Below, one piece after another: positions 28,488-37,222 of a stretch of DNA of 64,000 bases (its first letter is position 1; each line of letters starts with the position of its first letter). Position numbers and translations under genes: made by a program. The notes below the pieces were generated by a model. The model ran no database searches. It saw nothing but the letters and a program-made list of their open reading frames with translations, and was not told the origin of the DNA. The stretch is from Pseudomonas sp. P5_109 (lineage in GTDB: Bacteria; Pseudomonadota; Gammaproteobacteria; Pseudomonadales; Pseudomonadaceae): assembly GCF_034009455.1 (NCBI RefSeq), contig NZ_CP125380.1, forward strand, positions 48,501 to 112,500, given 5' to 3'.

Positions 28488-29117
28488 ATGAAGAAATTGA
28501 TCGTGAGTCTGCTGTTGACCGTGGGCATCTCCGGCATGGCCCATGCTGCAGGTGAGGCAGTACAACCGGGTGATGCAAAGGCCGGCCAGGCCAAAGCCGC
28601 CGTATGTGGCGCTTGCCACGGCCCGGATGGCAACAGCATGGCGCCAAACTTTCCAAAACTGGCGGGTCAGGGTGAACGCTACCTGACCAAACAATTGCAC
28701 GACATCAAGTCGGGCAAGCGCACCGTTCTGGAAATGACCGGCCTGCTGACCAACCTGAGCGATCAGGACCTGGCGGACATCGCCGCCTACTTCGCCAGCC
28801 AGAAAGGCAGTGTCGGTGCCGCCGATCCTAAAGTCGTCGCTCGCGGTGAAGCCCTGTTCCGTGGCGGTGACCTGGCCAAGGGTATGCCTGCCTGCACCGG
28901 TTGCCATTCGCCAAATGGCGCAGGTAACGCGGCTGCCGGTTTCCCGCACCTCGGCGGCCAGCACGCTCAATACATCGCCAAGCAACTGACCGACTTCCGC
29001 AAGGAAGAAGGCGGCCGCAACAACGACGGCGATGCCAAAACCATGCAGACCATTGCCAAGAAGCTGAGCGACGAAGACATCGCCGCAGTGTCCAGCTACA
29101 TTCAAGGCCTGCACTAA
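28488..29117 (+). CDS. cc4: Diheme cytochrome c4
   Basis: This 209-residue periplasmic diheme cytochrome donates electrons to terminal oxidases. The signal peptide ends at AHA (about 20). Heme sites CGACH (first domain) and CTGCH (second domain) are spaced about 100 residues apart, the duplicated plan of cytochrome c4. In pseudomonads c4 is an electron donor to cbb3 and aa3 oxidases, which links it to the cox cluster earlier in the window. A terminator follows. Confidence 0.94.
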   Translation: MKKLIVSLLLTVGISGMAHAAGEAVQPGDAKAGQAKAAVCGACHGPDGNSMAPNFPKLAGQGERYLTKQLHDIKSGKRTVLEMTGLLTNLSDQDLADIAAYFASQKGSVGAADPKVVARGEALFRGGDLAKGMPACTGCHSPNGAGNAAAGFPHLGGQHAQYIAKQLTDFRKEEGGRNNDGDAKTMQTIAKKLSDEDIAAVSSYIQGLH

Positions 29118-29193
29118 GGCTGGCGGATCGGGTGTTGAACGGGGTGCTTATCACCTGCAACGTTAACGCTCGATTAATCCGTTGCAACCAGTA

Positions 29194-29224
29194 TAAAAAG
29201 GGTGGCTTTGGCCGCCCTTTTTTG
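29194..29224 (+). terminator. Terminator after cytochrome c4
   Basis: AAAAGGGTGGC, a TTTG loop, and GCCGCCCTTTTTT form a GC-rich hairpin with a T tract between the c4 gene and dsbA. Confidence 0.85.
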
Positions 29225-29317
29225 TGGCCGCTGCCGTTACACTACAGAACTCAAGCCCGCCAGGACCTGTCTGATAACAGGTCGCGCGAGGCGAAAAAAT
29301 TTGTCCAGGAGTGAAGC

Positions 29318-29959
29318 ATGCGTAATCTGATCATCAGCGCCGTTTTTGCCGCTGCCAGCCTGTTCGGCATGACTGCCCAGGCCGCTGAAGCCCCCGCCGC
29401 ACCTTATGTCGAACTGAGCAACCCGGTTCCGGTCGCCGTGCCTGGCAAGATCGAAGTGGTAGAGCTGTTCTGGTACGGCTGCCCGCATTGCTTCGCCTTC
29501 GAGCCAGTGATCAATCCGTGGGTCGAGAAGCTGCCTTCGGACGTGAACTTCGTACGTATTCCAGCCATGTTCGGTGGCCCGTGGGACGCTCACGGCCAGA
29601 TGTTCCTGACCCTTGAAGCCATGGGCGTCGAGCACAATGTTCACGCCGCAGTGTTCAATGCGATTCAAAAAGAACACAAGAAACTGACCGACAAGAACGA
29701 CATGGCCGACTTCCTCGCTACCCAAGGCGTGGACAAGGACAAATTCCTCGCGACTTTCGACTCTTTCGCTATCAAGGGTCAGATCGTCAAGGCTCGTGAA
29801 CTGGCCAAGAAGTATGAAATCTCCGGCGTTCCAACCATGATCGTCAACGGCAAATACCGCTTTGACGTGGGCTCTGCTGGCGGTGCCGAACAGGCCCTGC
29901 AACTGGCCGACAAACTGATCGACAAAGAGCGAGCGGCTAACAAGGCTGCCGCCAACTAA
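29318..29959 (+). CDS. dsbA: Thiol:disulfide interchange protein DsbA
   Basis: This 213-residue periplasmic oxidase introduces disulfide bonds into exported proteins. A signal peptide ends at AQA (about 22). The thioredoxin fold carries the active site CPHC (C55-C58) in FWYGCPHCFAF, and the cis-proline loop is GVPTMIVNGKY. CAGGAG precedes ATG 29318. An EEP-family gene follows after 14 bases in the same direction. A CSS-EAL phosphodiesterase, a class whose sensor domain is controlled by DsbA in E. coli, is encoded 4 kb downstream. Confidence 0.95.
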   Translation: MRNLIISAVFAAASLFGMTAQAAEAPAAPYVELSNPVPVAVPGKIEVVELFWYGCPHCFAFEPVINPWVEKLPSDVNFVRIPAMFGGPWDAHGQMFLTLEAMGVEHNVHAAVFNAIQKEHKKLTDKNDMADFLATQGVDKDKFLATFDSFAIKGQIVKARELAKKYEISGVPTMIVNGKYRFDVGSAGGAEQALQLADKLIDKERAANKAAAN

Positions 29960-29973
29960 GGGCAGTCACTGCC

Positions 29974-30852
29974 ATGCGCCGATGGGGTACTGAACGCATC
30001 GTTGGCCTGCATGATCCGCGGGTCAACGAGCATCATCTGGAGTCCACGGGCCTGCCCGCAGACAGTCGTCTGCGCTTGCTCAGTTTCAATATCCAGGTCG
30101 GCATCAGTACCGAGCGCTATCGGCATTACCTGACCCGGGGCTGGCAGCATCTGCTGCCGCACACCGGGCGTGCCGACAATCTGCAGAAAATCGGCAACCT
30201 GCTCGGCGACTTCGATCTGGTTGCCCTGCAGGAAGCCGATGGCGGCAGCCTGCGCTCAGGCTACGTCAATCAGGTCGAACACCTGGCCCAGCTCGGCGCC
30301 TTTCCCTACTGGTATCAACAACTCAACCGCAATCTTGGTCGCCTGGCCCAGCACAGCAATGGCGTGCTCAGCCGATTGCGTCCGTGGGCCATTGAAGATC
30401 ATCCGTTGCCGGGGCCAAAGGGGCGCGGGGCCATCTTGGTACGGTTCGGCGAAGGCCCGGAAGCGTTGGTGGTGGTCATGATGCACCTGGCGCTGGGCGC
30501 TCGGGCGCGCAGCCTGCAACTGGCTTACATCCGCGAGTTGATTGGCGGTTACAAACATCAGGTGCTGATGGGCGACATGAACACCCATGCCAGTGACCTG
30601 CTGCAACACTCCCCGTTGCGTGACCTCGGCCTGCTTGCGCCGCAACTGGAAGCAACGTTCCCCAGCTGGCGCCCACAGCGCTGCCTGGACCATATCCTGC
30701 TGAGCCCGAGCCTGACCCTGGAAAAGGTCGAGGTGCTGGCGCAGCCCATTTCCGATCACCTGCCGGTCGCGGTGGAGATTCGTCTGCCGGGTTCGCTCAC
30801 GGCCGATGCATTGCCCGCGTTGAGTCCTGCCCCTCGCGGATCCCATGAATGA
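29974..30852 (+). CDS. Endonuclease/exonuclease/phosphatase family protein
   Basis: The 292-residue product has the EEP fold of metal-dependent phosphodiesterases. Motifs in order are SFNIQVG (N), LQEADGG (E), MMHLALG (H), MGDMNTHASD (D, N) and CLDHILLS with SDHLPVAVEI (D, H). No signal peptide is visible, so it is probably cytoplasmic. The substrate (DNA, RNA, lipid or nucleotide) cannot be told. It overlaps the next gene (ATGA at 30849), coupling it to a diguanylate cyclase; the PA5488 position agrees. Confidence 0.85.
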   Translation: MRRWGTERIVGLHDPRVNEHHLESTGLPADSRLRLLSFNIQVGISTERYRHYLTRGWQHLLPHTGRADNLQKIGNLLGDFDLVALQEADGGSLRSGYVNQVEHLAQLGAFPYWYQQLNRNLGRLAQHSNGVLSRLRPWAIEDHPLPGPKGRGAILVRFGEGPEALVVVMMHLALGARARSLQLAYIRELIGGYKHQVLMGDMNTHASDLLQHSPLRDLGLLAPQLEATFPSWRPQRCLDHILLSPSLTLEKVEVLAQPISDHLPVAVEIRLPGSLTADALPALSPAPRGSHE

Positions 30853-32852
30853 GCGACGAAGTACAGCGCTGGAAAGAAAAATACCTCAAAAGCATTGAAC
30901 AACAGGAAAAGCTCGAACGTCGCTGGGACGCGCGGCTCGACTTGCTGCGCCGTGGGCTGGTGCGCAGCACCCTGGCGGCGGAAGGGACTGACCGCGCCGT
31001 TGACCAATGCATGAAGGAAATGCGCGAGGTCGTGCGTACCGACGACATGGACGCCGGCCTGGCCGCGCTGATTCCACGCCTGGAAAAAGCCGTGCTCGAC
31101 TCCGAGCAACGTCGGGAAACCCGGGTCAACCAGACCAGTGCCGCCCTATCTGCACTGGTCACTCAACTGCAAACATTGCCGCTGCCACGGGATGTGAGCC
31201 GGCCCCTCAAGAATTTCGCCAAGCAACTGGATGCGCGGGTCAGCCAGGCGCGTGAGATACCGTTGTTGCTCAGCGAGCTGAGTGGTTTGCAAGGCAAGGC
31301 CCTGAGCCAGCTGGAGACTCCGGCGGAGCCCGGTCGGCCAGGCTTGCTCCAGCGATTGTTTGGCGCTCGCGAAGCAGAGGAGGCGCTGGCAGCAACGGCT
31401 ACTACCCCCGCGCCGGCTGCCCCTGTAGCCGAGAGCCGGGCGGCGATTATCGAGCCGGCCCAGGTCGTGGTTGAGCCGGTAGTCTGCGAGGCGCCTACAG
31501 TTGAGCGAGTTGAAGACAAGTCCGAGCCTGCCGTCGCATCGCCTGCTCCGGCAGTCGTGGCATTCGCACCTGCGGCTGCGGAGCCCCAACCAGCCAATGC
31601 AGCCGCCGCAGAAATCGAATCGACCGACAAGCCGGCCCTGGACACCATCGAAGCGCCTCTTGAGTCGCAAGCAAACCCCGACGAGCTGACCGCGCAAGCA
31701 TCGCCGGATAGCTTGCCTGCGACTCCGACGGAGGACGTGGCCGTCGTCGACCAGCCGCAACCCGAACACGACATTCTCTATGCACTCCCGGATTCCCCCG
31801 AGCCCTCCTACAGCTCGGTGGCCAGCCACATCGAAGACACACTGCTGGGGCTGCTCGAAGACCTGACATTGCCCGAGCGTCATCGCCCGCAAGCCGAATC
31901 GATGCGCGATCGTCTGAAAAACGGTCTGAATTGGTACGAATTGCTGCCGATTCTCGACGACTTCGCCACCTTGATGCTGGCTATCACCGACAGTGGTCAG
32001 CATGAGTTCGAAGCCTATCTGCAACGACTGAACGAGCGCCTCGAATCATTCCAGAGCAACTTGCAGGCCGCTACCGCAGGGCACGCCGACAACCGCTCGG
32101 CTGCGCGGCAGATGGACACGCAGATCCGCGAACAGGTCGATGGTCTGCAAAGCAGCATGCAGGAAGCCGCGGACCTGGAAGATCTCAAGCACGTTCTGGA
32201 AAACCATCTCGAAGGTTTGCTGGGCACCATGGACCAGCACCAGAAACAGCGCGATGAGCGCGAGCAAGAGGTCGCTGCGCGCCTTTACAGCCTGGCCGAA
32301 CGGGTCGCCCATATGGAGCAGGAGGCCCAGGGCTATCGCGAGCACCTTGAAGAGCAACGGCAGAAGGCATTGGTCGACCCGTTGACCGGCCTGCCCAACC
32401 GCGCGGCCTGGAGCGAGCGCCTGGATCATGAAGTCAAACAATGGCAGCAACATGGCAATACGCTGCTGCTGGCCATGCTCGACCTCGATCATTTCAAGCG
32501 CATCAACGATAACTACGGGCACCTGGCCGGCGACAAAGTGCTGAAGATCATTGCCAGCGTATTGCGCAAGCGTCTGCGCGGAACGGATTTCATTGCCCGG
32601 TTTGGCGGTGAAGAGTTTGTGCTGTTAATGCCATCCACGGTGCCGTCGGCGGGGCTGAAATTGCTGGAAAGCTTGCGTGCCTCCATTGAGGCCTGTCCGT
32701 TTCACTTCAAGGGAGAACCGGTGACCATCACCGTGTCGATCGGAATGTCTGCGTTCAGGCCGGGTGAGCACGGCGATCAAGTGCTTAAAAGAGCCGATCA
32801 GGCGTTGTACCGCGCAAAAAATGCCGGACGCAACCGGGTCGAACCGGGCTGA
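30849..32852 (+). CDS. GGDEF diguanylate cyclase (PA5487/DgcH-like)
   Basis: This 667-residue cytoplasmic protein makes cyclic di-GMP. The N-terminal ~170 residues are charged helices, followed by an Ala/Pro/Glu-rich low-complexity linker (about 175-310). A helical and coiled-coil region (about 320-510) leads to the GGDEF domain in the last ~165 residues. The active-site motif is GGEEF and the inhibitory I-site RGTD stands five residues before it, so product inhibition is expected. No membrane segment is seen. In P. aeruginosa the orthologue DgcH is a core, constitutively active cyclase. Confidence 0.9.
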   Translation: MSDEVQRWKEKYLKSIEQQEKLERRWDARLDLLRRGLVRSTLAAEGTDRAVDQCMKEMREVVRTDDMDAGLAALIPRLEKAVLDSEQRRETRVNQTSAALSALVTQLQTLPLPRDVSRPLKNFAKQLDARVSQAREIPLLLSELSGLQGKALSQLETPAEPGRPGLLQRLFGAREAEEALAATATTPAPAAPVAESRAAIIEPAQVVVEPVVCEAPTVERVEDKSEPAVASPAPAVVAFAPAAAEPQPANAAAAEIESTDKPALDTIEAPLESQANPDELTAQASPDSLPATPTEDVAVVDQPQPEHDILYALPDSPEPSYSSVASHIEDTLLGLLEDLTLPERHRPQAESMRDRLKNGLNWYELLPILDDFATLMLAITDSGQHEFEAYLQRLNERLESFQSNLQAATAGHADNRSAARQMDTQIREQVDGLQSSMQEAADLEDLKHVLENHLEGLLGTMDQHQKQRDEREQEVAARLYSLAERVAHMEQEAQGYREHLEEQRQKALVDPLTGLPNRAAWSERLDHEVKQWQQHGNTLLLAMLDLDHFKRINDNYGHLAGDKVLKIIASVLRKRLRGTDFIARFGGEEFVLLMPSTVPSAGLKLLESLRASIEACPFHFKGEPVTITVSIGMSAFRPGEHGDQVLKRADQALYRAKNAGRNRVEPG

Positions 32853-32944
32853 TCGTCAATTGTTCCATTTTGTTTGAATGCAGCCAGCCCGCCAGGCATT
32901 ACGTTACACTGTTGCATTACTGTCTTATGCGTACTGCTTTCGCT

Positions 32945-33724
32945 ATGAAATATTTTGCCCTGATCGTGTCACTGATCCTGCTGGCCGGCTGCGCCAGCGG
33001 TCCGCGTTTTGACACCAGCCATCCTTCAGCCAATTACGACAGCCGTGTGCAGTTCGTGGTGGTGCATTACACCAATGCTTCGCTGGAGCGTTCGTTGCAA
33101 CTGCTGACCCGCGGCGAAGTCAGCAGCCATTACCTGATCGGTGATGACAAGGGCGCCACCATCTACAAGCTGATGGATGAAAACCAGCGGGCCTGGCACG
33201 CCGGAGAGAGCGAATGGAATGGCCGGACCTGGCTGAACTCCAGTTCCATCGGTATCGAAATCGTCAACCCTGGTTTCAAGGACACTCCAGCCGGGCGCGT
33301 GTGGTATCCCTACAGCGAAGATCAGGTCCAGTCCTTGATCGTCCTGCTCAAGGACATCAGCAAGCGTCAGGGCATCAAGCCTCGCGACATCATCGGTCAT
33401 AGCGATATTGCGCCGTTGCGCAAGCTGGACCCGGGGCCGCTGTTCCCCTGGAAGCGCCTGGCTGCCGAAGGCCTGGGTATCTGGCCGAACGAACAGGCGG
33501 TGGCGCGACAGCAGGTGCAGTTCGCCGAACAGTTGCCGAGCATCAGCTGGTTTCAGGCGCAATTGGCCCATCTGGGTTATGCCTCGCCACAAACCGGCGA
33601 GCTCGATGTCGCGACACGCCATGTGATAGCGGCATTCCAGATGCATTTCCGCCCGGCGCGCTTCGATGGCACTCCGGATGCACAAACTGCAGCGCTGCTT
33701 CTGGTGTTGAACCAGACAAAATAA
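32945..33724 (+). CDS. N-acetylmuramoyl-L-alanine amidase lipoprotein (AmpDh2 type)
   Basis: This 259-residue amidase cleaves the amide bond between muramic acid and the peptide stem. It has a lipobox LLAGC (about 18), so it is lipid-anchored at the outer membrane or periplasm. The Amidase_2 domain (about 35-190) carries zinc ligands in VVVHYTN and IIGHSDIAPLRKLDPG. A C-terminal peptidoglycan-binding domain (about 200-255) follows. The frame is open to 32870; ATG 32945 is chosen because MKYFALIVSLILLAGC is a standard lipoprotein signal, though ATG 32927 is possible. It matches PA5485 (AmpDh2). Confidence 0.88.
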   Translation: MKYFALIVSLILLAGCASGPRFDTSHPSANYDSRVQFVVVHYTNASLERSLQLLTRGEVSSHYLIGDDKGATIYKLMDENQRAWHAGESEWNGRTWLNSSSIGIEIVNPGFKDTPAGRVWYPYSEDQVQSLIVLLKDISKRQGIKPRDIIGHSDIAPLRKLDPGPLFPWKRLAAEGLGIWPNEQAVARQQVQFAEQLPSISWFQAQLAHLGYASPQTGELDVATRHVIAAFQMHFRPARFDGTPDAQTAALLLVLNQTK

Positions 33725-33800
33725 TGACGGCCGCCCGACGGTCAGGGCTTTTTTCCAATCAGCAGCTATAACTCATTGGTAATCCTTCGGATATTACGCA

Positions 33801-35414
33801 ATGAATGCTGCTCGAGAGACCTTCCACAGTTGGTTCCATCGCCCCTGGTTCTTGGGGCTGCTGGCTGCTGTCTTGAGCGCTACGTTGTTGATGACCGGAA
33901 GTCTGTTCGTCGCCGTACACCAGGTCGAACAAAACGAAAGCGAAGAAATGAATGCCCAGGGTGAACGCTTCCTCGCCCGCCTGGAACAGCTCTTCGGGCA
34001 ACTGCGTGAAAGCCTCGACGACCTTGAAGCACAACCATTGCGCGGCTGCGATGCTGAAATGATCGCAACCTTGCAACAGGTCACGTTCAATTATCGTTTC
34101 GTCTACGAAGCCGCCTACATGGATTCCTCGCGAATCTGCTCCAATCGCCCTCGCCAGGAAGGGCTGTCGCTGAGTCGATCGCCAGACATCAAAGGCCCGA
34201 CTTACAGCTATTGGCTCAACACCACCACCGAACCCGATGAAAACCGCGCCGCGTTGATGCTCGGGCGCGGGAATTTCCGGGTCGCGACCTCTCGCGGGCA
34301 TTTGACCGACATGGTCGACCTGTCGCCGGGCAGCAGCCTTTTGGTAGTCCTTGATCATGGTACGCGCGCGATTCCGGTGCTGGGTGCTTCTCAGATATGG
34401 CCGCCGGTCGAAGCCTGGCCACAGAGCAGCCGTGATGAGCTACAGATCACCCAGACACGCCTGATATACCGCATGCCCACCGATAACCCGGAATATCAAT
34501 TGGTGTTGATCAGCCCGCGTACCGGCATGCATATCCCGGTGGTGTGGTGGTGGCTGGTGCCGGCCAGCCTCGCGCTGGGTATATGCGTTGGGTTCCTGGT
34601 GTATCTGCTGGTGTGCCAGCGGCAGTCACTGGACGCCGAATTGACCGGCGCAATTAGCCGTGGCGAGTTGCAGGTGCTGTATCAACCGATCTTCGACCTC
34701 GATAGCCGCAACTGTGTCGGGGCTGAAGCGCTGCTGCGATGGCGCAGGCCGGACGGTACCCTGACCAGTCCCGACCTGTTCATTCCGATGGCGGAGAACA
34801 CCGGGCAGATTCGCCAGATGACGGACTTTGTCCTGCAACGCCTGCTCGAGCAACTCGGCCAGTTGCTGCGTGCCAACCCGCAACTGTACATCTCGGTCAA
34901 TCTCGCGGCGTGCGATGTGACGGTGCCGCGAATCGGCCAGGTGATGGCGCGGCTGCTGACCCTGCACCGCGTCGCTGCGCGGCAAATTGCCTTTGAGGTC
35001 ACCGAGCGCGGGCTGGTCGATGTGGTGGTGGCCAGGGAAAACCTGCAATCGCTGCGAGATGTCGGGCACCAGGTATTGATCGATGACTTTGGCACCGGCT
35101 ATTGCAGCCTCGCCTATTTGCAGACCCTGCCAGTGGATTGCCTGAAAATCGACAAGGCGTTCATTGATGCATTGGGCCATGACGCCGCCAGCAGCGGTGT
35201 GGCCCCACACATCATTCACATGGCCCAGTCGCTGCACCTGAAGGTGATTGCCGAGGGCATTGAACATGAAGCCCAGGCCGAATTCCTGAGCAGTGAAGGC
35301 GTGAAGTTCGGCCAGGGCTGGCTGTTCGCCCATGCATTGAGCGCGGTTCAGTTCATCGAATTGATAACCCGCGGGCGACGCCTGGCCGGCCGGCGCCTGG
35401 ATGACGAGGCGTGA
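33801..35414 (+). CDS. CSS-motif EAL-domain cyclic di-GMP phosphodiesterase
   Basis: This 537-residue inner-membrane enzyme degrades cyclic di-GMP. A transmembrane helix at about 16-38 and a second at about 245-268 bracket a periplasmic domain with cysteines C83 and C113 (RGCDAEM and RICSN), the plan of CSS-motif sensors. The cytoplasmic EAL domain has all catalytic motifs: EALLRW, NLAACDV, FEVTERG, DDFGTGY, KIDKAFI, IAEGIEHEAQ and GQGWLFA. In E. coli such proteins are held inactive by a DsbA-made disulfide. A diguanylate cyclase lies just upstream. Confidence 0.9.
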   Translation: MNAARETFHSWFHRPWFLGLLAAVLSATLLMTGSLFVAVHQVEQNESEEMNAQGERFLARLEQLFGQLRESLDDLEAQPLRGCDAEMIATLQQVTFNYRFVYEAAYMDSSRICSNRPRQEGLSLSRSPDIKGPTYSYWLNTTTEPDENRAALMLGRGNFRVATSRGHLTDMVDLSPGSSLLVVLDHGTRAIPVLGASQIWPPVEAWPQSSRDELQITQTRLIYRMPTDNPEYQLVLISPRTGMHIPVVWWWLVPASLALGICVGFLVYLLVCQRQSLDAELTGAISRGELQVLYQPIFDLDSRNCVGAEALLRWRRPDGTLTSPDLFIPMAENTGQIRQMTDFVLQRLLEQLGQLLRANPQLYISVNLAACDVTVPRIGQVMARLLTLHRVAARQIAFEVTERGLVDVVVARENLQSLRDVGHQVLIDDFGTGYCSLAYLQTLPVDCLKIDKAFIDALGHDAASSGVAPHIIHMAQSLHLKVIAEGIEHEAQAEFLSSEGVKFGQGWLFAHALSAVQFIELITRGRRLAGRRLDDEA

Positions 35415-35421
35415 GCGCGAG

Positions 35422-37212
35422 CTAAACGGTCAGCGCCATGTAGAACTGAGTACCCTGCCCCGGCCGTGAATAGACGCCCATCCGCCCGCCATGCAATTGC
35501 ACGATTTCCTTGCACAAGGCCAGACCGAGTCCGGCTCCGCCCTTCTTGCGTCCGACCTGGACGAACGGCTCGAAGATCCGCCCCTGCTGACCGTAGGCAA
35601 TGCCCTCGCCGTTGTCCTCGACACTGATGATGACCCGGTCGCCGTGGCGCCGGGCGTGCAGGCGTATCCGCCCGCCGGAACCGGTGTGACGCAAGGCGTT
35701 GTCGAGCAAGTTATCGAGTACCCGGTCCAGTTGTGGCTGGTCGGCCTGCAATCGCGGCAAAGGCCCCTGCACTTCCACCAGCAGACTGATTTCCTTCTCT
35801 TCGGCCGATGTGGCAAAGCGTGACCGAGCCTGTTCCAGCAATGCCTCGATGGAACACGGCGCCAGGGTGAGTTTCTGCAAACCGTTCTGGTATCGGGAGA
35901 AGTTCAGCAGGTCGTTGATCAACTGCATCAGTCGCTGCATCTCTTCATTCACGGTATCGAGCAGGTCGGCTTCCCGGGAGTCCGGGGCGAAGTGCGCGCG
36001 CTCGCGGAACAATCCGAAGGCCATGTGCATGCCGGTGACTGGCGTGCGCAATTCATGGGAGGCGCGTAATACAAACTCACTGCGTACCCGTTCGAAGGCA
36101 CGCTGTTCCGTGACGTCATGCAGCACCATCACGGCACCGAGGATATGGCCCTGGGTATGGCTGACCGGGGTCAGGCTATAGGTCAGCAGTCGCGATTCGC
36201 CGTCGATTTCGATGCTCAAGTCTTCCGGCGCCCGCTCCAGCGTGCCGCCGCGCAGCACCAGTTGCAGTTGCTCATCGAGTTCGGGGCGCTCCAGTGCCGT
36301 GCCCAGGCCTTGGCCCAGCCGATCGGACTCCCAGCCCAACTGACGCTGGGCTACCGGGTTAAGGTGTTCCAGTTGGCCCTGGCGGTCGATCATCAGCAGT
36401 CCGTCGTCGATGCTGTCGAGCACGGCCTGCAATCGTTGCTGGCCGGCCAGCAACTCATCGACGTTGGTGGCCTGATGTTCACGCAGCGCCTGGGCCATGA
36501 TGCCGAAACGCCGGGTCAGCTGGTTCAGCTCCACCGCCGAAGAGATCGGCAGGGTGACATCGAAGTTGCCTTGGCCAATGTTGTCCGCCGCCTTGGCCAA
36601 GGCCTCGATGGGCTCGCCGAACCGCCGGGCAATGGCCTGTGCGGTCACGAAGCCGATGATCAGCACCGCCAGCCCAACCAGGCCAAGTAACCCGGCAATC
36701 AACAGGGCGCGCTCCCGGGCTTGGCGCTCGGTATCGTTGATGTTGTCCAGTGCTCGTTTGTGCTCGGCAATCAGGCCATTGCGCAGCGAATTGAATTTTT
36801 CCGTCAGGTTGTCGTTGCTGCTGAGTACCTTCGACGGGTCCGGGGACGTTTCATAAGCCTGGATAAAGCGCTCGTAGTCGGCCTTGGCTTTTCTGAAACC
36901 GTATTCGCTACCCGTTTCCGCCGGTTCCTGGGCAATGCCTTGTTCGAGCAATTCGAAGTAATGCTGCTTGGAGGCAGCAAAAGCGGCGGAGTCAGGCTTG
37001 TCACTGAGCATGATGATCAGTTGATCACCCAGGGTCTGACGCAGCTTGAGACCAAGGTCCAGAGTGACGAAGTTGCTGCGGATGAGTATTTCCTGGCTGC
37101 CGGCCATCTGCATCACGCTGACCAGCCCGAGCAAGAGCCCGAGCAATGCGACGGTGATCAGTGCGGAGATGCTCAGGAAAAGCCGGGTCCGCAAATTCAT
37201 CGCCAGTTTCAT
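35422..37212 (-). CDS. kinB: Alginate-pathway sensor histidine kinase KinB
   Basis: This 596-residue sensor kinase partners with AlgB. Two transmembrane helices (about 13-33 and 170-195) flank a ~135-residue periplasmic sensor. HAMP, PAS (about 255-360), HisKA with the phospho-accepting histidine in RASHELRTPVTG, and HATPase with DNALRHTGSGG and GAGLGLALCKEIV follow. ATG 37212 gives MKLAMNLRTRLF; ATG 37200 is the alternative. It lies 10 bases behind algB in one operon. In P. aeruginosa KinB both phosphorylates and dephosphorylates AlgB, and its loss raises alginate output. Confidence 0.94.
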   Translation of the reverse strand: MKLAMNLRTRLFLSISALITVALLGLLLGLVSVMQMAGSQEILIRSNFVTLDLGLKLRQTLGDQLIIMLSDKPDSAAFAASKQHYFELLEQGIAQEPAETGSEYGFRKAKADYERFIQAYETSPDPSKVLSSNDNLTEKFNSLRNGLIAEHKRALDNINDTERQARERALLIAGLLGLVGLAVLIIGFVTAQAIARRFGEPIEALAKAADNIGQGNFDVTLPISSAVELNQLTRRFGIMAQALREHQATNVDELLAGQQRLQAVLDSIDDGLLMIDRQGQLEHLNPVAQRQLGWESDRLGQGLGTALERPELDEQLQLVLRGGTLERAPEDLSIEIDGESRLLTYSLTPVSHTQGHILGAVMVLHDVTEQRAFERVRSEFVLRASHELRTPVTGMHMAFGLFRERAHFAPDSREADLLDTVNEEMQRLMQLINDLLNFSRYQNGLQKLTLAPCSIEALLEQARSRFATSAEEKEISLLVEVQGPLPRLQADQPQLDRVLDNLLDNALRHTGSGGRIRLHARRHGDRVIISVEDNGEGIAYGQQGRIFEPFVQVGRKKGGAGLGLALCKEIVQLHGGRMGVYSRPGQGTQFYMALTV

Positions 37213-37222
37213 CGGCCATTGC

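Noticed and set aside
28800..29300. Possible tRNA or other structured RNA near the c4-dsbA spacer
   Set aside because: Only a simple terminator hairpin is visible; there is no cloverleaf or CCA end.
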